From JBGPLJ01 sp963826145 (GTDB lineage Bacteria; Pseudomonadota; Gammaproteobacteria; Steroidobacterales; Steroidobacteraceae), in contig CAWGVW010000001.1 of the NCBI GenBank assembly GCA_963826145.1, positions 186,001-250,000 on the forward strand: a stretch of DNA of 64,000 bases. The letters are read 5' to 3'. This document shows, in pieces, positions 45,952 to 56,591 of the stretch (positions are counted from its first letter, which is position 1; each line of letters opens with the position of its first letter). Made by a program: the position numbers and the translations under genes. The notes beneath the pieces are model-generated. The model was not told the DNA's origin, made no database searches, and was given only the letters and a program-made list of their open reading frames with translations.

Positions 45952-46041
45952 CGTTGCTTCGGCAACGGCGTGTCGTCGCCAGTCAGACTCGCCGAAGCAC
46001 AGGTTCGTCGGAATGGAACGTAGCTTCGCTTCGGGGGCGAA
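45952..46041 (+). promoter_or_regulatory. Leader between riboswitch and M23 gene, possible expression platform
   Basis: CGTTGC-TTCG-GCAACG (45952-45967) forms a 6-base stem with a stable UUCG loop, but no T tract follows. TTCGC (46025-46029) can pair with GCGAA (46037-46041), placing much of the G-rich ribosome binding stretch GGGGG (46033-46037) in a hairpin just before the start codon. This suggests control of translation rather than termination; the switching helices are not resolved by eye. Confidence 0.45.
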
Positions 46042-46045
46042 CTGC

Positions 46046-46972
46046 ATGAATGTGATTATATTTGGCCGGCGGCATGGCCGCGTTCGGCAATTCAATCTTG
46101 CGAGCCCAAGAGTCTGGGGCGCCGCGGCTGCCTCCGTTCTGGGCGCGATCGCGCTCGCATTCGTTGCTGGCCACTACTTCGGATTTCATCGCGGTCTCGG
46201 CGAGCCCGCGGAACAGCTGACAGCCTGGTCGAAGGAGCTGTCGCAGCAGCAGGCGAGCGTCGACGACACGCGCCGAATTCTGCAGGAGCGCCTCAATTCC
46301 CTGGCGGCCCGCATTGGCCAGATGAATGCCCACGTGATTCGCCTCGACGCACTCGGCCGGCGGCTCACGCAGATGGCGAAGCTCGACAGCCGCGAATTCG
46401 ACTTCGACCACGCGCCGGCGCAGGGCGGTCCCGAGACTCCGGCCGATGGCGTTGGTCCCGCGATGCCGACGCTGACGGCGATGATCGATACCCTCGATCA
46501 GCAGCTGACGCAGCGCCAGCAGCAGATGACGACGCTCGAGAACGTGATCCTGACGCGCGACCTCGAGGAACAGATCCATCCCGAGGGGCGCCCGGTCCGC
46601 CAGGGCTACCTGTCATCGTATTTCGGCGAGCGCACCGATCCGATCAACGGCTCTACGGCGTACCACAAGGGCGTGGATTTCGCCTCGGTGGAAGGCACTG
46701 AAGTCACGGCGGTCGCCGCGGGCGTCGTCACCTGGTCGCGCGAGCGCTTCGGATACGGCCGCATGGTCGAGATCAACCACGGCAACGGCTACGTCACTCG
46801 CTACGCCCACAACGAGCGCAACCTCGTGAGCGTCGGCCAGACCGTGCAGAAGGGCCAGGCCATCGCGTTGATGGGATCGACCGGACGCGCGACGGGCCCT
46901 AACCTGCACTTCGAAGTGCTGTTCAACGGCCGCCAGGTCAACCCGCTCCAGTTCCTCGGCAACTCCCGGTAA
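46046..46972 (+). CDS. M23 family metallopeptidase, membrane-anchored
   Basis: This 308-residue protein begins MNVIIFGRRHGRVRQFNLAS, has one transmembrane segment (about residues 25-47), a periplasmic coiled-coil region rich in Gln and Leu (SKELSQQQASVDDTRRILQE; MIDTLDQQLTQRQQQ), and a C-terminal LytM/M23 domain. Its zinc residues are visible in AYHKGVDFAS (H-x(3)-D) and NLHFEVLFNG (H-x-H-like: L-H-F), with RYAHNERN between. It resembles the M23 protein encoded before secA in Pseudomonas. It may cleave peptidoglycan crosslinks or activate another hydrolase. The start 46046 is chosen by family match; ATG 46013 is in frame. A c-di-GMP riboswitch leads its mRNA. Confidence 0.9.
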   Translation: MNVIIFGRRHGRVRQFNLASPRVWGAAAASVLGAIALAFVAGHYFGFHRGLGEPAEQLTAWSKELSQQQASVDDTRRILQERLNSLAARIGQMNAHVIRLDALGRRLTQMAKLDSREFDFDHAPAQGGPETPADGVGPAMPTLTAMIDTLDQQLTQRQQQMTTLENVILTRDLEEQIHPEGRPVRQGYLSSYFGERTDPINGSTAYHKGVDFASVEGTEVTAVAAGVVTWSRERFGYGRMVEINHGNGYVTRYAHNERNLVSVGQTVQKGQAIALMGSTGRATGPNLHFEVLFNGRQVNPLQFLGNSR

Positions 46973-46997
46973 CGGCCGGAAAGGGTGAATCCGGGAA

Positions 46998-47016
46998 CCT
47001 TCCTCGTTGAGGAAGG
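46998..47016 (+). other. Hairpin after the M23 gene
   Basis: CCTTCCTC (46998-47005) and GAGGAAGG (47009-47016) form a perfect 8-base stem with a 3-base loop, 25 bases after the stop codon. There is no following T run, so intrinsic termination is uncertain. Confidence 0.5.
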
Positions 47017-47031
47017 CCCGCAAAACCCCAT

Positions 47032-47061
47032 TTCCCCGCCCAACGGTCTCTTACGTAGAAT
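47032..47061 (+). promoter_or_regulatory. Possible secA promoter
   Basis: TAGAAT (47056-47061) is a good -10 hexamer; the -35 TTCCCC (47032-47037) at 18-base spacing is poor. It lies 73 bases before the secA start. Confidence 0.3.
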
Positions 47062-47134
47062 ACCCGGCCTTTGACCCCCGCGCCCGACCGCCCCGGTCGG
47101 GGCGCAGGTCTTTTGAATTCATGAGGTTGACTTA

Positions 47135-49937
<2,803 letters not shown>

Positions 49938-49954
<17 letters not shown>

Positions 49955-50345
49955 GCGAATCGTGCGTGTCGTCGCGGGAATCCTCCGTGACGGCGCAGGG
50001 CGGGTGCTCATAGCGCAGCGACCGGCCGGGAAGCACCTGGCTGGCGGCTGGGAGTTCCCCGGCGGGAAACTCCACGACGGAGAATCCGCGGAGGATGCGC
50101 TCGTGCGCGAGCTCAAGGAGGAACTCGGCGTCGAGATCGCTGGCCTCGAGCGGTTCATGACAGTCGATCACGCGTACCCGGATCGGCGCGTCATCCTGCA
50201 GACGTTCTTCGTCCGCCAGTGCCTGGGAGAGCCCGAGGGGCGGGAGGGTCAGGCGATCCGGTGGTGCCCGATAGCCGAACTCGCCGAAGCGGGCATTCTG
50301 CCGGCCGACCTGCCGATCATTGCCGCCCTGAAGACCGCACAATAA
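49938..50345 (+). CDS. mutT: 8-oxo-dGTP diphosphatase MutT
   Basis: MutT removes oxidised guanine nucleotides and so prevents A:T to C:G mutations. The 135-residue protein has the Nudix box from GGKLHDGESAEDALVRELKE to ELGV, matching G-x5-E-x7-REL-x-EE-x-G. It also has VRVVAGILRDGAGRVLIAQR and the MutT-type C-terminus with GQAIRWCPIAELAEAGILPA. The ATG at 49938 overlaps secA by 17 bases; GTG 49962 would give 127 residues, close to E. coli MutT. Neither has a good ribosome binding site. The location after secA is conserved. Confidence 0.9.
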
Positions 50346-50376
50346 AGAAACTCGACGACTCTGACGGAGCTTCCCC

Positions 50377-52581
50377 ATGCCGATCTTCAAGCGGAGTTTC
50401 TCGCTATCGGGCGCGCTGCACCTGTTGTCAGTCACCGGCTTCGCCCTGTTGCTCGCGTCCTGCACGACGCCGGCGGCGAAGCAGCGGGCCGAACCGCAGG
50501 TGCCTGCTACGCAGACCGAGGCTCGTCTATCCGGCAGCGCGCCGCTCCGACCATGTCGACATCGTATTTCGGCGAGACCGTCGCAGATCCGTATCGCTGG
50601 ATGGAGGCCACGGAGTCGCCTGAAGTGCACGAGTGGGTGACCGCAGAGAACAGGATCTCGCGCCAGTATCTCGATGCGATACCGGCACGGGAAATCATCA
50701 AGAAGCGCCTGGATGCGCTCTGGCACTACGCTCATTTCAATGTGCCGCAACACGCCGGCGACCGGTATTTCTACCTGAGCAACGACGGCACGCAGGATCA
50801 GAGCGTGCTCTACGTTACCGAGGGGCTGAGCGGGACGCCGCGCGCGCTCATCGATCCAAACAAGCTGACCTCCGACCGCACGACCGCTGTCTCGGAAATC
50901 TCGCCGTCATCCAACGGGAAGACTGCTGGCGTACTCGGTTTCGGAAAGCGGATCCGATTGGCGCATCTGGCGGGTGCGCAGGGTGGATTCCAATGAGGAA
51001 CTGCCGGATATCGTGCGTCACACGAAGTTCTCGACCGTCGCCTGGGACAAGGCGGGTGCAGGCTTCTACTACCTGAACTACCCGGCGCTTGCGGACGGTT
51101 CGGGTGACGGCAATGCGCAGGCAAGCGTGTACTACCACCACCTCGGCACGGTCCAGAACACGGACAAACACATCTATACGGTCGCGGAGAAGACGACCCG
51201 CAATCCCTTTCCTGCGGTCACCGACGATGGCCGGTACCTGATCATGTTCATCTACGACGAGCAGATCGAGAACGCGATCTACTATCTCGATCTCGAAACG
51301 CCCGGCGCTTCCGTGGTGAAACTCTTCGACCGTTGGGACGGTGCCTATCAGGTAATCGGCAACGAAGGACATGTTTTCTACGTATGGACGACTGCCGGCG
51401 CGCCACTTGGACGGGTTGCAGCGGTCGATCTCGATCGGCCGGATCCTGCCAGCTGGCGCATTGTTGTGCCCGAGGCGAAGGAAGCGATCGACAGCGCACA
51501 GTTCGCAGGTGGCACGGTGATCGTGTCGTATCTGAAGGACGCGCATTCCGTCGTACGCCTTTACGGAGCCGATGGTTCCGCCAAAGGTGACGTAAAGTTG
51601 CCTGGAATCGGCACGGTCGAGGATCTCAATGGGCGCGGGGACCGGAACGAGGCCTTCTTCCAGTACTCCGATATTTTCACTCCGGAGTCGATCTACAGGC
51701 TCGAACCTAAGGGCAATCGCCTCGAACTCTTCCGCAAGCCATCGAGCGGACTCGACGCCGCACGCTACGTCACCGAGCAGATTTTCTATTCGAGCAAGGA
51801 CGGCACCAAAGTGCCGATGTTCATCACACATCGGCGCGACCTCAAGCTCAATGGCGAGAACCCGGTCCTGCTCTACGGCTACGGCGGCTTCAACAACGCC
51901 GAATCGCCGCGGTACCGGCCGCACATGGCGGGCTGGCTCGAGATCGGTGGTGTGTACGCGCTGGCGAATCTGCGCGGCGGCTCGGAGTACGGTGAGGCGT
52001 GGCATGTCGCGGGCACGAAGCTCAAGAAGCAGAATGTATTCGACGACTTCATCGCTGCCGCGGAGTGGCTCATCGCGAACCACTTTACGAACCCGAAACG
52101 CCTTGCGATCCATGGCCGCAGCAACGGTGGGCTTCTCGTCGGCGCGGTGCTCAACCAGCGACCGGACCTGTTCGCCGCGGCGCTGCCCAAGGTCGGCGTC
52201 ATGGACATGCTGCGCTATCACACGGCAAGCGCGAATGCGCGCAATTGGGGCGCCGACTTCGGTCTCAGTGAGAATGAAGAGGAGTATCGGGCGTTACGGG
52301 CATATTCGCCGTATCACAATATTCATGCCGGGACCTGTTACCCGCCAACGCTCATAACGAGTGCGGAACAGGACGATCGCGTGGTTCCGTGGCATAGCTA
52401 CAAGTTCGGCGCCGAGCTGCAGCACGCCCAGGGTTGTGCGAATCCGATTCTCGTCAGCGTGGAGACGCGCGCCGGCCACCGTGATGGTCGCCCGGTGTGG
52501 ATGTGGGTCGAGGACTACACCGACCAGTGGGCGTTTCTCGCGAAGGAGCTCCACATGACGATTGTAGGGGGGACAGACTAA
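50377..52581 (+). CDS. Prolyl oligopeptidase family lipoprotein (S9A; frame interrupted three times)
   Basis: The product begins with a lipoprotein signal (LLLASC, lipidated Cys29) and, after repair, reads YPAARRSDHVDIVF-GETVADPYRWME, a canonical prolyl oligopeptidase start. A beta-propeller region follows, and then an alpha/beta hydrolase domain: nucleophile Ser in HGRSNGGLLVG, Asp in QDDRVVPWHS and His in ETRAGH. Such enzymes cleave short peptides after proline, here probably in the periplasm. Single extra bases at about 50527, 50566-50568 and 50922 shift the frame; removing them gives 733 continuous residues, including GKLLAYSVSESGSDW. From 50974 to the stop the frame is open. The three breaks could mean a decaying gene, but the pattern matches the other frame errors in this window. 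Confidence 0.85.
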
Positions 52582-52592
52582 AGTCTGTCCCC
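52569..52592. repeat. REP-like palindrome over overlapping stop codons
   Basis: GGGGACAGACT (52569-52579) and AGTCTGTCCCC (52582-52592) are perfect 11-base inverted repeats with a 2-base centre. The stop codons of the prolyl oligopeptidase gene (TAA, 52579-52581) and of yacG on the other strand (TAG, 52578-52580) overlap inside it. It could terminate both convergent transcripts or be one copy of a dispersed repeat. Confidence 0.8.
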
Positions 52593-52772
52593 GGGCGAAG
52601 GGGCGTTCTCGTCCTCGTCGTCCGCGGGCACCGCCTCGCCGGCAACGCGATGTTCCTCGGCAAGCCAGGCGCCGAGATCGATGAGCTTGCATCGTTCGCT
52701 GCAGAACGGACGGAACGGGTTCGTCGCATCCCAGTCCATCAGGCGTTCGCAGGTCGGACACTTCGCACGCAT
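52578..52772 (-). CDS. yacG: DNA gyrase inhibitor YacG
   Basis: YacG is a small zinc protein shown in E. coli to bind GyrB and inhibit gyrase. The 64-residue product has the CPTC and FCSERC zinc ligands (MRAKCPTCERLMDWD, then NPFRPFCSERCKLIDLGAWL) and an acidic tail. It follows zapD by 11 bases, the usual order coaE-zapD-yacG. The stop codon overlaps that of the convergent peptidase gene by two bases. Confidence 0.93.
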   Translation of the reverse strand: MRAKCPTCERLMDWDATNPFRPFCSERCKLIDLGAWLAEEHRVAGEAVPADDEDENAPSPGDRL

Positions 52773-52783
52773 CGCGCGCCGGC

Positions 52784-53602
52784 TCAGTAGCAGCAGGTGA
52801 GGAGAAACGATACGTCTTCCTGCGTCTGCGCCGGGCGATTGAAGGCGTCGCGCCAGGCGAGAAAGCGCACGCTGCACCGATAGTGGCTGCCGCTGATCTC
52901 GGGGTAGAGCGGCGAGCCCTCCGGCAGCGCGATCCGCAGCAGCTGGCAGGGATTCTCGCGCTCGAAGGTGATCTGGTACACGCCGCCCTGGCCGACTTCG
53001 CGCTTCTGCTTGGCATTCGCGCGGATCACCCACAAGAGCTCCGCTATGCTGTCGCAGAGTGGACGGGCGAGACTCAGCCAGTCGTTGAAGTCCTGGATGC
53101 GCGCATCGCCGGACCGGTTCAACCAGTGGAAGTAATCGGGCAGGTCGAATTCGCAGGTGCCGCCCGGGATGGCACTTCGATGTTTCACTGCATTTAGAAA
53201 TTCGGAGTCCCTGAGCGGCTGCATGTAAGTTCCGCCAATGGTCGTCAAGTCGTTACGCAGCCGCATCAGATTCGAGAGCACGGCCCGCAAGCGCCCCGAG
53301 TCGACGCTCGGATTCGATTGATACACGTTGAGTCCATGAATCTGCCGCTCGAGCTCCTTCAGAACCTCGGTCCGGACATCGCCACGGGCGCTTATTGCAA
53401 GAATTTCAAGGAGGCTCGCGACCGCCGCGCGGCTGCTCCACACGGTCGGCGTTTCGTTGTGGTAGAGCGCCTGCGAATAGAGGAAATCGAGCCTGAGGAA
53501 CGTCCGCATGCGTTCGGTGAGCGGCTGCTCGTACACGACCCAGCTGTCGGCGGTTCGAGGATTGGCGTGGGTTCTGGACTCGGGCGCGATGGTCTGACTC
53601 AT
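52784..53602 (-). CDS. zapD: Cell division protein ZapD
   Basis: ZapD crosslinks FtsZ filaments by binding the FtsZ C-terminal peptide. The 272-residue product contains VVYEQPLTERMRTFLRLDFL, the family signature, then LLEILAISARGDVRTEVLKE and YQITFERENPCQLLRIALP. An all-helical N-terminal and a beta-rich C-terminal domain are expected. The ATG at 53602 is used; a TTG at 53638 in the same frame would add 12 residues. Neither has a clear ribosome binding site. It sits between coaE and yacG. Confidence 0.93.
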   Translation of the reverse strand: MSQTIAPESRTHANPRTADSWVVYEQPLTERMRTFLRLDFLYSQALYHNETPTVWSSRAAVASLLEILAISARGDVRTEVLKELERQIHGLNVYQSNPSVDSGRLRAVLSNLMRLRNDLTTIGGTYMQPLRDSEFLNAVKHRSAIPGGTCEFDLPDYFHWLNRSGDARIQDFNDWLSLARPLCDSIAELLWVIRANAKQKREVGQGGVYQITFERENPCQLLRIALPEGSPLYPEISGSHYRCSVRFLAWRDAFNRPAQTQEDVSFLLTCCY

Positions 53603-53652
53603 CGCGATATTCTGAGCCACCCGCTTGCTCGGGAGCAATGCCCCGTTGACGC

Positions 53653-54318
53653 TCAGTTGCGCTTGTCGGACGCCGCCGAGCGGTCGGCAGCGAGTTTGCG
53701 ATAGCGGGTGTCAAGCTCGCGGACCTTGCTCGCGAGCGCGGCGACGTCCGAGTCGTTCGCGATGACGTCATCCGCCTGGGCGAGGCGTTCATTGCGGCTC
53801 GCTTGTGCCGCGAGCATCGAGCGGGCGTCCTCCTCCGTCGAAGCGTCGCGCTGCATGAGACGTTCGATCTGAACCGCAGGCGGACAGTCAACGAGGAGCA
53901 CACGATCGACGCTTGCCTTAAGCCCCGCTTCCACGAGGAGCGGTATCACGAGGACCTGATAGGGTCCGCCGCTTGCCGCGGAAAGCTCGTTCATGCGCAC
54001 GCGAATTCGAGGATGGAGGATATCTTCGAGGCGCCGGCGCTCGGCGGCATTGTGAAACACGATGGCGCGCAGCCGTTTGCGATCGAGCCCGCCGTCCGGG
54101 CCGAGCACCGTCGGGCCAAAGGTCGCGACGACCGCAGCGAGGCCGTATGTATTCGGCGCCACGACTTCGCGCGCGATCTCGTCGGTATCGATGACGGGAA
54201 CCCCCAGCGAGCGAAAGACATTCGCGGCCGCGCTCTTGCCACTGGCAATCCCGCCGGTGAGCCCGACACGAAAGTGCGGTCGAGCAGGGCCTCCCATGTC
54301 GCGGGGTTGCTCAGGCAT
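53653..54318 (-). CDS. coaE: Dephospho-CoA kinase
   Basis: CoaE phosphorylates dephospho-CoA, the last step of coenzyme A synthesis. The 221-residue P-loop kinase has GLTGGIASGKSAAANVF, VIDTDEIAREVV (the DxD-like substrate loop), HPRIRVRM and VLLVDCPPAVQIERLMQRD. A short N-terminal extension of about 15 residues precedes the P-loop. It overlaps the end of pilD by 8 bases. Confidence 0.95.
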   Translation of the reverse strand: MPEQPRDMGGPARPHFRVGLTGGIASGKSAAANVFRSLGVPVIDTDEIAREVVAPNTYGLAAVVATFGPTVLGPDGGLDRKRLRAIVFHNAAERRRLEDILHPRIRVRMNELSAASGGPYQVLVIPLLVEAGLKASVDRVLLVDCPPAVQIERLMQRDASTEEDARSMLAAQASRNERLAQADDVIANDSDVAALASKVRELDTRYRKLAADRSAASDKRN

Positions 54319-55210
54319 GGCCGACGCCTGCCATCCTCAGGTAGGTGCGGGTGATATCGGGGCCCCACATTAGCGCAATCCAGCCGGCAGCCGCGAGGTA
54401 TGGCCCGAATGGAATCGGCAGCTGCCGGTCGCGTCCACGAAAGACAATAAGCGCTATCCCGACGATTGCCCCGGTCGCCGCGGACATCAGGACAATTGGC
54501 AGCAGCATTTGCCAGCCCATCCAGGCGCCGAGGGCACCCAGCAATTTGAAATCACCGTAACCCATACCCTCCTTTCGGGTCAGGAGCTTGAAGAGCCAGT
54601 ACACGCCCCAGAGGCTGAGGTAGCCGGCGGCGGCACCGGTAATTGCAGCGACAGGATCGACCGGCAGAGAGAAATTGGCGTCCTGCCGGCCTACAGCCGT
54701 GCTGGCGACAAGGCCTAGCCAGCAGAGCGGGAGCGTCAGGCTGTCCGGCAGCAGCTGTGTATCGATGTCGATCGCGCTCATCGCGATCAGGAACCAGGTG
54801 ACGGTGAGGCCGCAGAGCGCCGTCCAGCCGAATCCGAAGCGCCAGGCGACCGCAGCCGAAAGGCACGCAGTGAGGAGTTCGATGATGGGATAGCGGGCCG
54901 AAATCTTCGCGCCGCAGCCGGCACATTTGCCTCGCAGCACGAGATAGCTGAAGACGGGGATGTTGTGGATTGCCCAGATCTGCTTGCTGCACGATGGGCA
55001 GCGGCTTCGTGGGGTGAACAGGTTGAATGGCGGTAGCGCGGGACTTTCTGTGCCGTCGAGCTCGGCGCACTGCTGGCGCCAGTCGCGATCCATCATGATG
55101 GGCAGGCGATAGATGACGACGTTCAGAAAGCTGCCGATCGCGAGCGCCAGCACGAAGACGATGGCACTGAAGAGGGCAGGCGATTCGTTCAGGAGCTGAG
55201 CGGCTTCCAT
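54311..55210 (-). CDS. pilD: Type IV prepilin peptidase PilD
   Basis: PilD cleaves and N-methylates prepilins at the inner membrane. The 299-residue protein has several transmembrane helices. The cytoplasmic loop carries the zinc tetracysteine CPSC...CAGC of the bifunctional enzyme, and the two catalytic aspartates lie in SAIDIDTQLLPD and GMGYGDFKLLGALG. The N-terminus GSFLNVVIYRLP is typical. It lies 99 bases after pilC, with the pilC terminator between, and is followed by coaE. Confidence 0.95.
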   Translation of the reverse strand: MEAAQLLNESPALFSAIVFVLALAIGSFLNVVIYRLPIMMDRDWRQQCAELDGTESPALPPFNLFTPRSRCPSCSKQIWAIHNIPVFSYLVLRGKCAGCGAKISARYPIIELLTACLSAAVAWRFGFGWTALCGLTVTWFLIAMSAIDIDTQLLPDSLTLPLCWLGLVASTAVGRQDANFSLPVDPVAAITGAAAGYLSLWGVYWLFKLLTRKEGMGYGDFKLLGALGAWMGWQMLLPIVLMSAATGAIVGIALIVFRGRDRQLPIPFGPYLAAAGWIALMWGPDITRTYLRMAGVGHA

Positions 55211-55235
55211 CGCCGGGTTCGCCCTGTCCTTAAAG

Positions 55236-55264
55236 CAAAAACGCCGCGGCCTCGGCCGCGGCGT
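55236..55264 (-). terminator. Intrinsic terminator after pilC
   Basis: On the minus strand an 11-base perfect stem (ACGCCGCGGCC at 55241-55251 and GGCCGCGGCGT at 55254-55264, plus-strand reading) is followed by TTTTTGC. It lies 45 bases after the pilC stop and before pilD, so pilD may also have its own promoter or rely on read-through. Confidence 0.85.
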
Positions 55265-55309
55265 CTTGCTCCAGTGTCGGGATTCGGCGCGAGCGCAGAG
55301 CGCAGTTCG

Positions 55310-56533
55310 TCAAACGACCGCTCCGAGCTTGAAAATCGGCAGGTACATCGCGATCACGAGGCCGCCGACGAGCACGCCGAGGATCGCCATGATGAGCGGC
55401 TCGAGCAGGCTCGACATCGCATCGACCGCGTTGTCGACTTCCGCCTCGTAGAAATCCGCGACCTTGGCTGACATCGCGTCGAGCGAGCCCGACTCTTCGC
55501 CGACCGCAATCATCTGCACAACCATGTTCGGAAAGAGGCCCGTCGTTTCCATCGAGCGTTGCAGACGCTGGCCGGTCGACACCTCGTCGCGCATCCTGAG
55601 CACGGCGCGCTCGTAGACGATGTTGCCGGTCGCGCCGGCAACCGATTCCAATGCCTCGACGAGCGGGACGCCCGCGGCGAACATGGTCGAGAGCGTACGG
55701 GCAAATCTCGCGATCGCCGCTTTCACCATGATGGGACCGATGATAGGCAGCTTCAGCGTCATACGGTCGATCCACTCGCGCATCTTCTTGGAGCGCTTGT
55801 GGAAATAGGCGAACGCATAGATGCCCGCGCCGACGACGACAGCGATGTAGATGCCGTTGTCCTGCACGAAGCGCGAGATGTCGATAACGAACTGCGTGAA
55901 CGCCGGCAGATCCGCGCCGAAGCCCTTGAAGAGGCTCTCGAACTGCGGGATCACAAAGATGAGCAGGATGATTGTCACGATGATGGCAACGACGAGCACG
56001 GCGGCAGGATAGAAGAGGGCCTTCTTGACCTTCTTTTTCAGCGCCTCGGTCTTTTCCTTGTAGGTCGCGATCTTGTCCAGGAGGCTCTCGAGTGCACCCG
56101 CCTGTTCGCCGGCCTCCACGAGGTTCACGAACAGGTCGTCGAAGTACAGCGGATGTTTGGCGATCGCCTCGTGAAGTGAGGTACCGCCCTCGATGTCGGC
56201 CTTGATGTCGAGGATCAGCTTCTGCATGGCCGGCTTTTCATGGCCGTTGCCGACGATCTCGAAGGCCTGCACGAGCGGGATGCCCGCGCCCAGCATGGTT
56301 GCGAGCTGGCGGCTGAAGATGGCGATGTCGCCAGGATTGACCTTGCCACCGGACTTGAATGACTGCGATTGTTTCTTGACGCGCGTCGGCACGACGCCCT
56401 GGCGTCGCAAGTCGGCACGCAACGCCGTCTCGCTGGTCGCGAGCTGCTTGCCCTTGACCCTGTTTCCCTTCTTGTCCTTGCCCTCCCAGGCAAAGGGAAT
56501 GTCCTTCTTCAGTGCGACTGCTGTCTGCGCCAT
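55310..56533 (-). CDS. pilC: Type IV pilus inner-membrane platform protein PilC
   Basis: PilC is the polytopic platform on which pilin subunits are assembled. The 407-residue protein has two GspF domains: the first with FSRQLATMLGAGIPLVQAFE, the second with FARTLSTMFAAGVPLVEALE. It has three transmembrane segments, including AAVLVVAIIVTIILLIFVIP, and ends with MAILGVLVGGLVIAMYLPIF. It follows pilB by 58 bases and has a strong terminator behind it. Confidence 0.96.
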   Translation of the reverse strand: MAQTAVALKKDIPFAWEGKDKKGNRVKGKQLATSETALRADLRRQGVVPTRVKKQSQSFKSGGKVNPGDIAIFSRQLATMLGAGIPLVQAFEIVGNGHEKPAMQKLILDIKADIEGGTSLHEAIAKHPLYFDDLFVNLVEAGEQAGALESLLDKIATYKEKTEALKKKVKKALFYPAAVLVVAIIVTIILLIFVIPQFESLFKGFGADLPAFTQFVIDISRFVQDNGIYIAVVVGAGIYAFAYFHKRSKKMREWIDRMTLKLPIIGPIMVKAAIARFARTLSTMFAAGVPLVEALESVAGATGNIVYERAVLRMRDEVSTGQRLQRSMETTGLFPNMVVQMIAVGEESGSLDAMSAKVADFYEAEVDNAVDAMSSLLEPLIMAILGVLVGGLVIAMYLPIFKLGAVV

Positions 56534-56591
56534 ATGCGATGTTTCCTGTTGCGAGCCCCTTGCGTTCGCCTGCCCCTTGAAAGAATCGACG

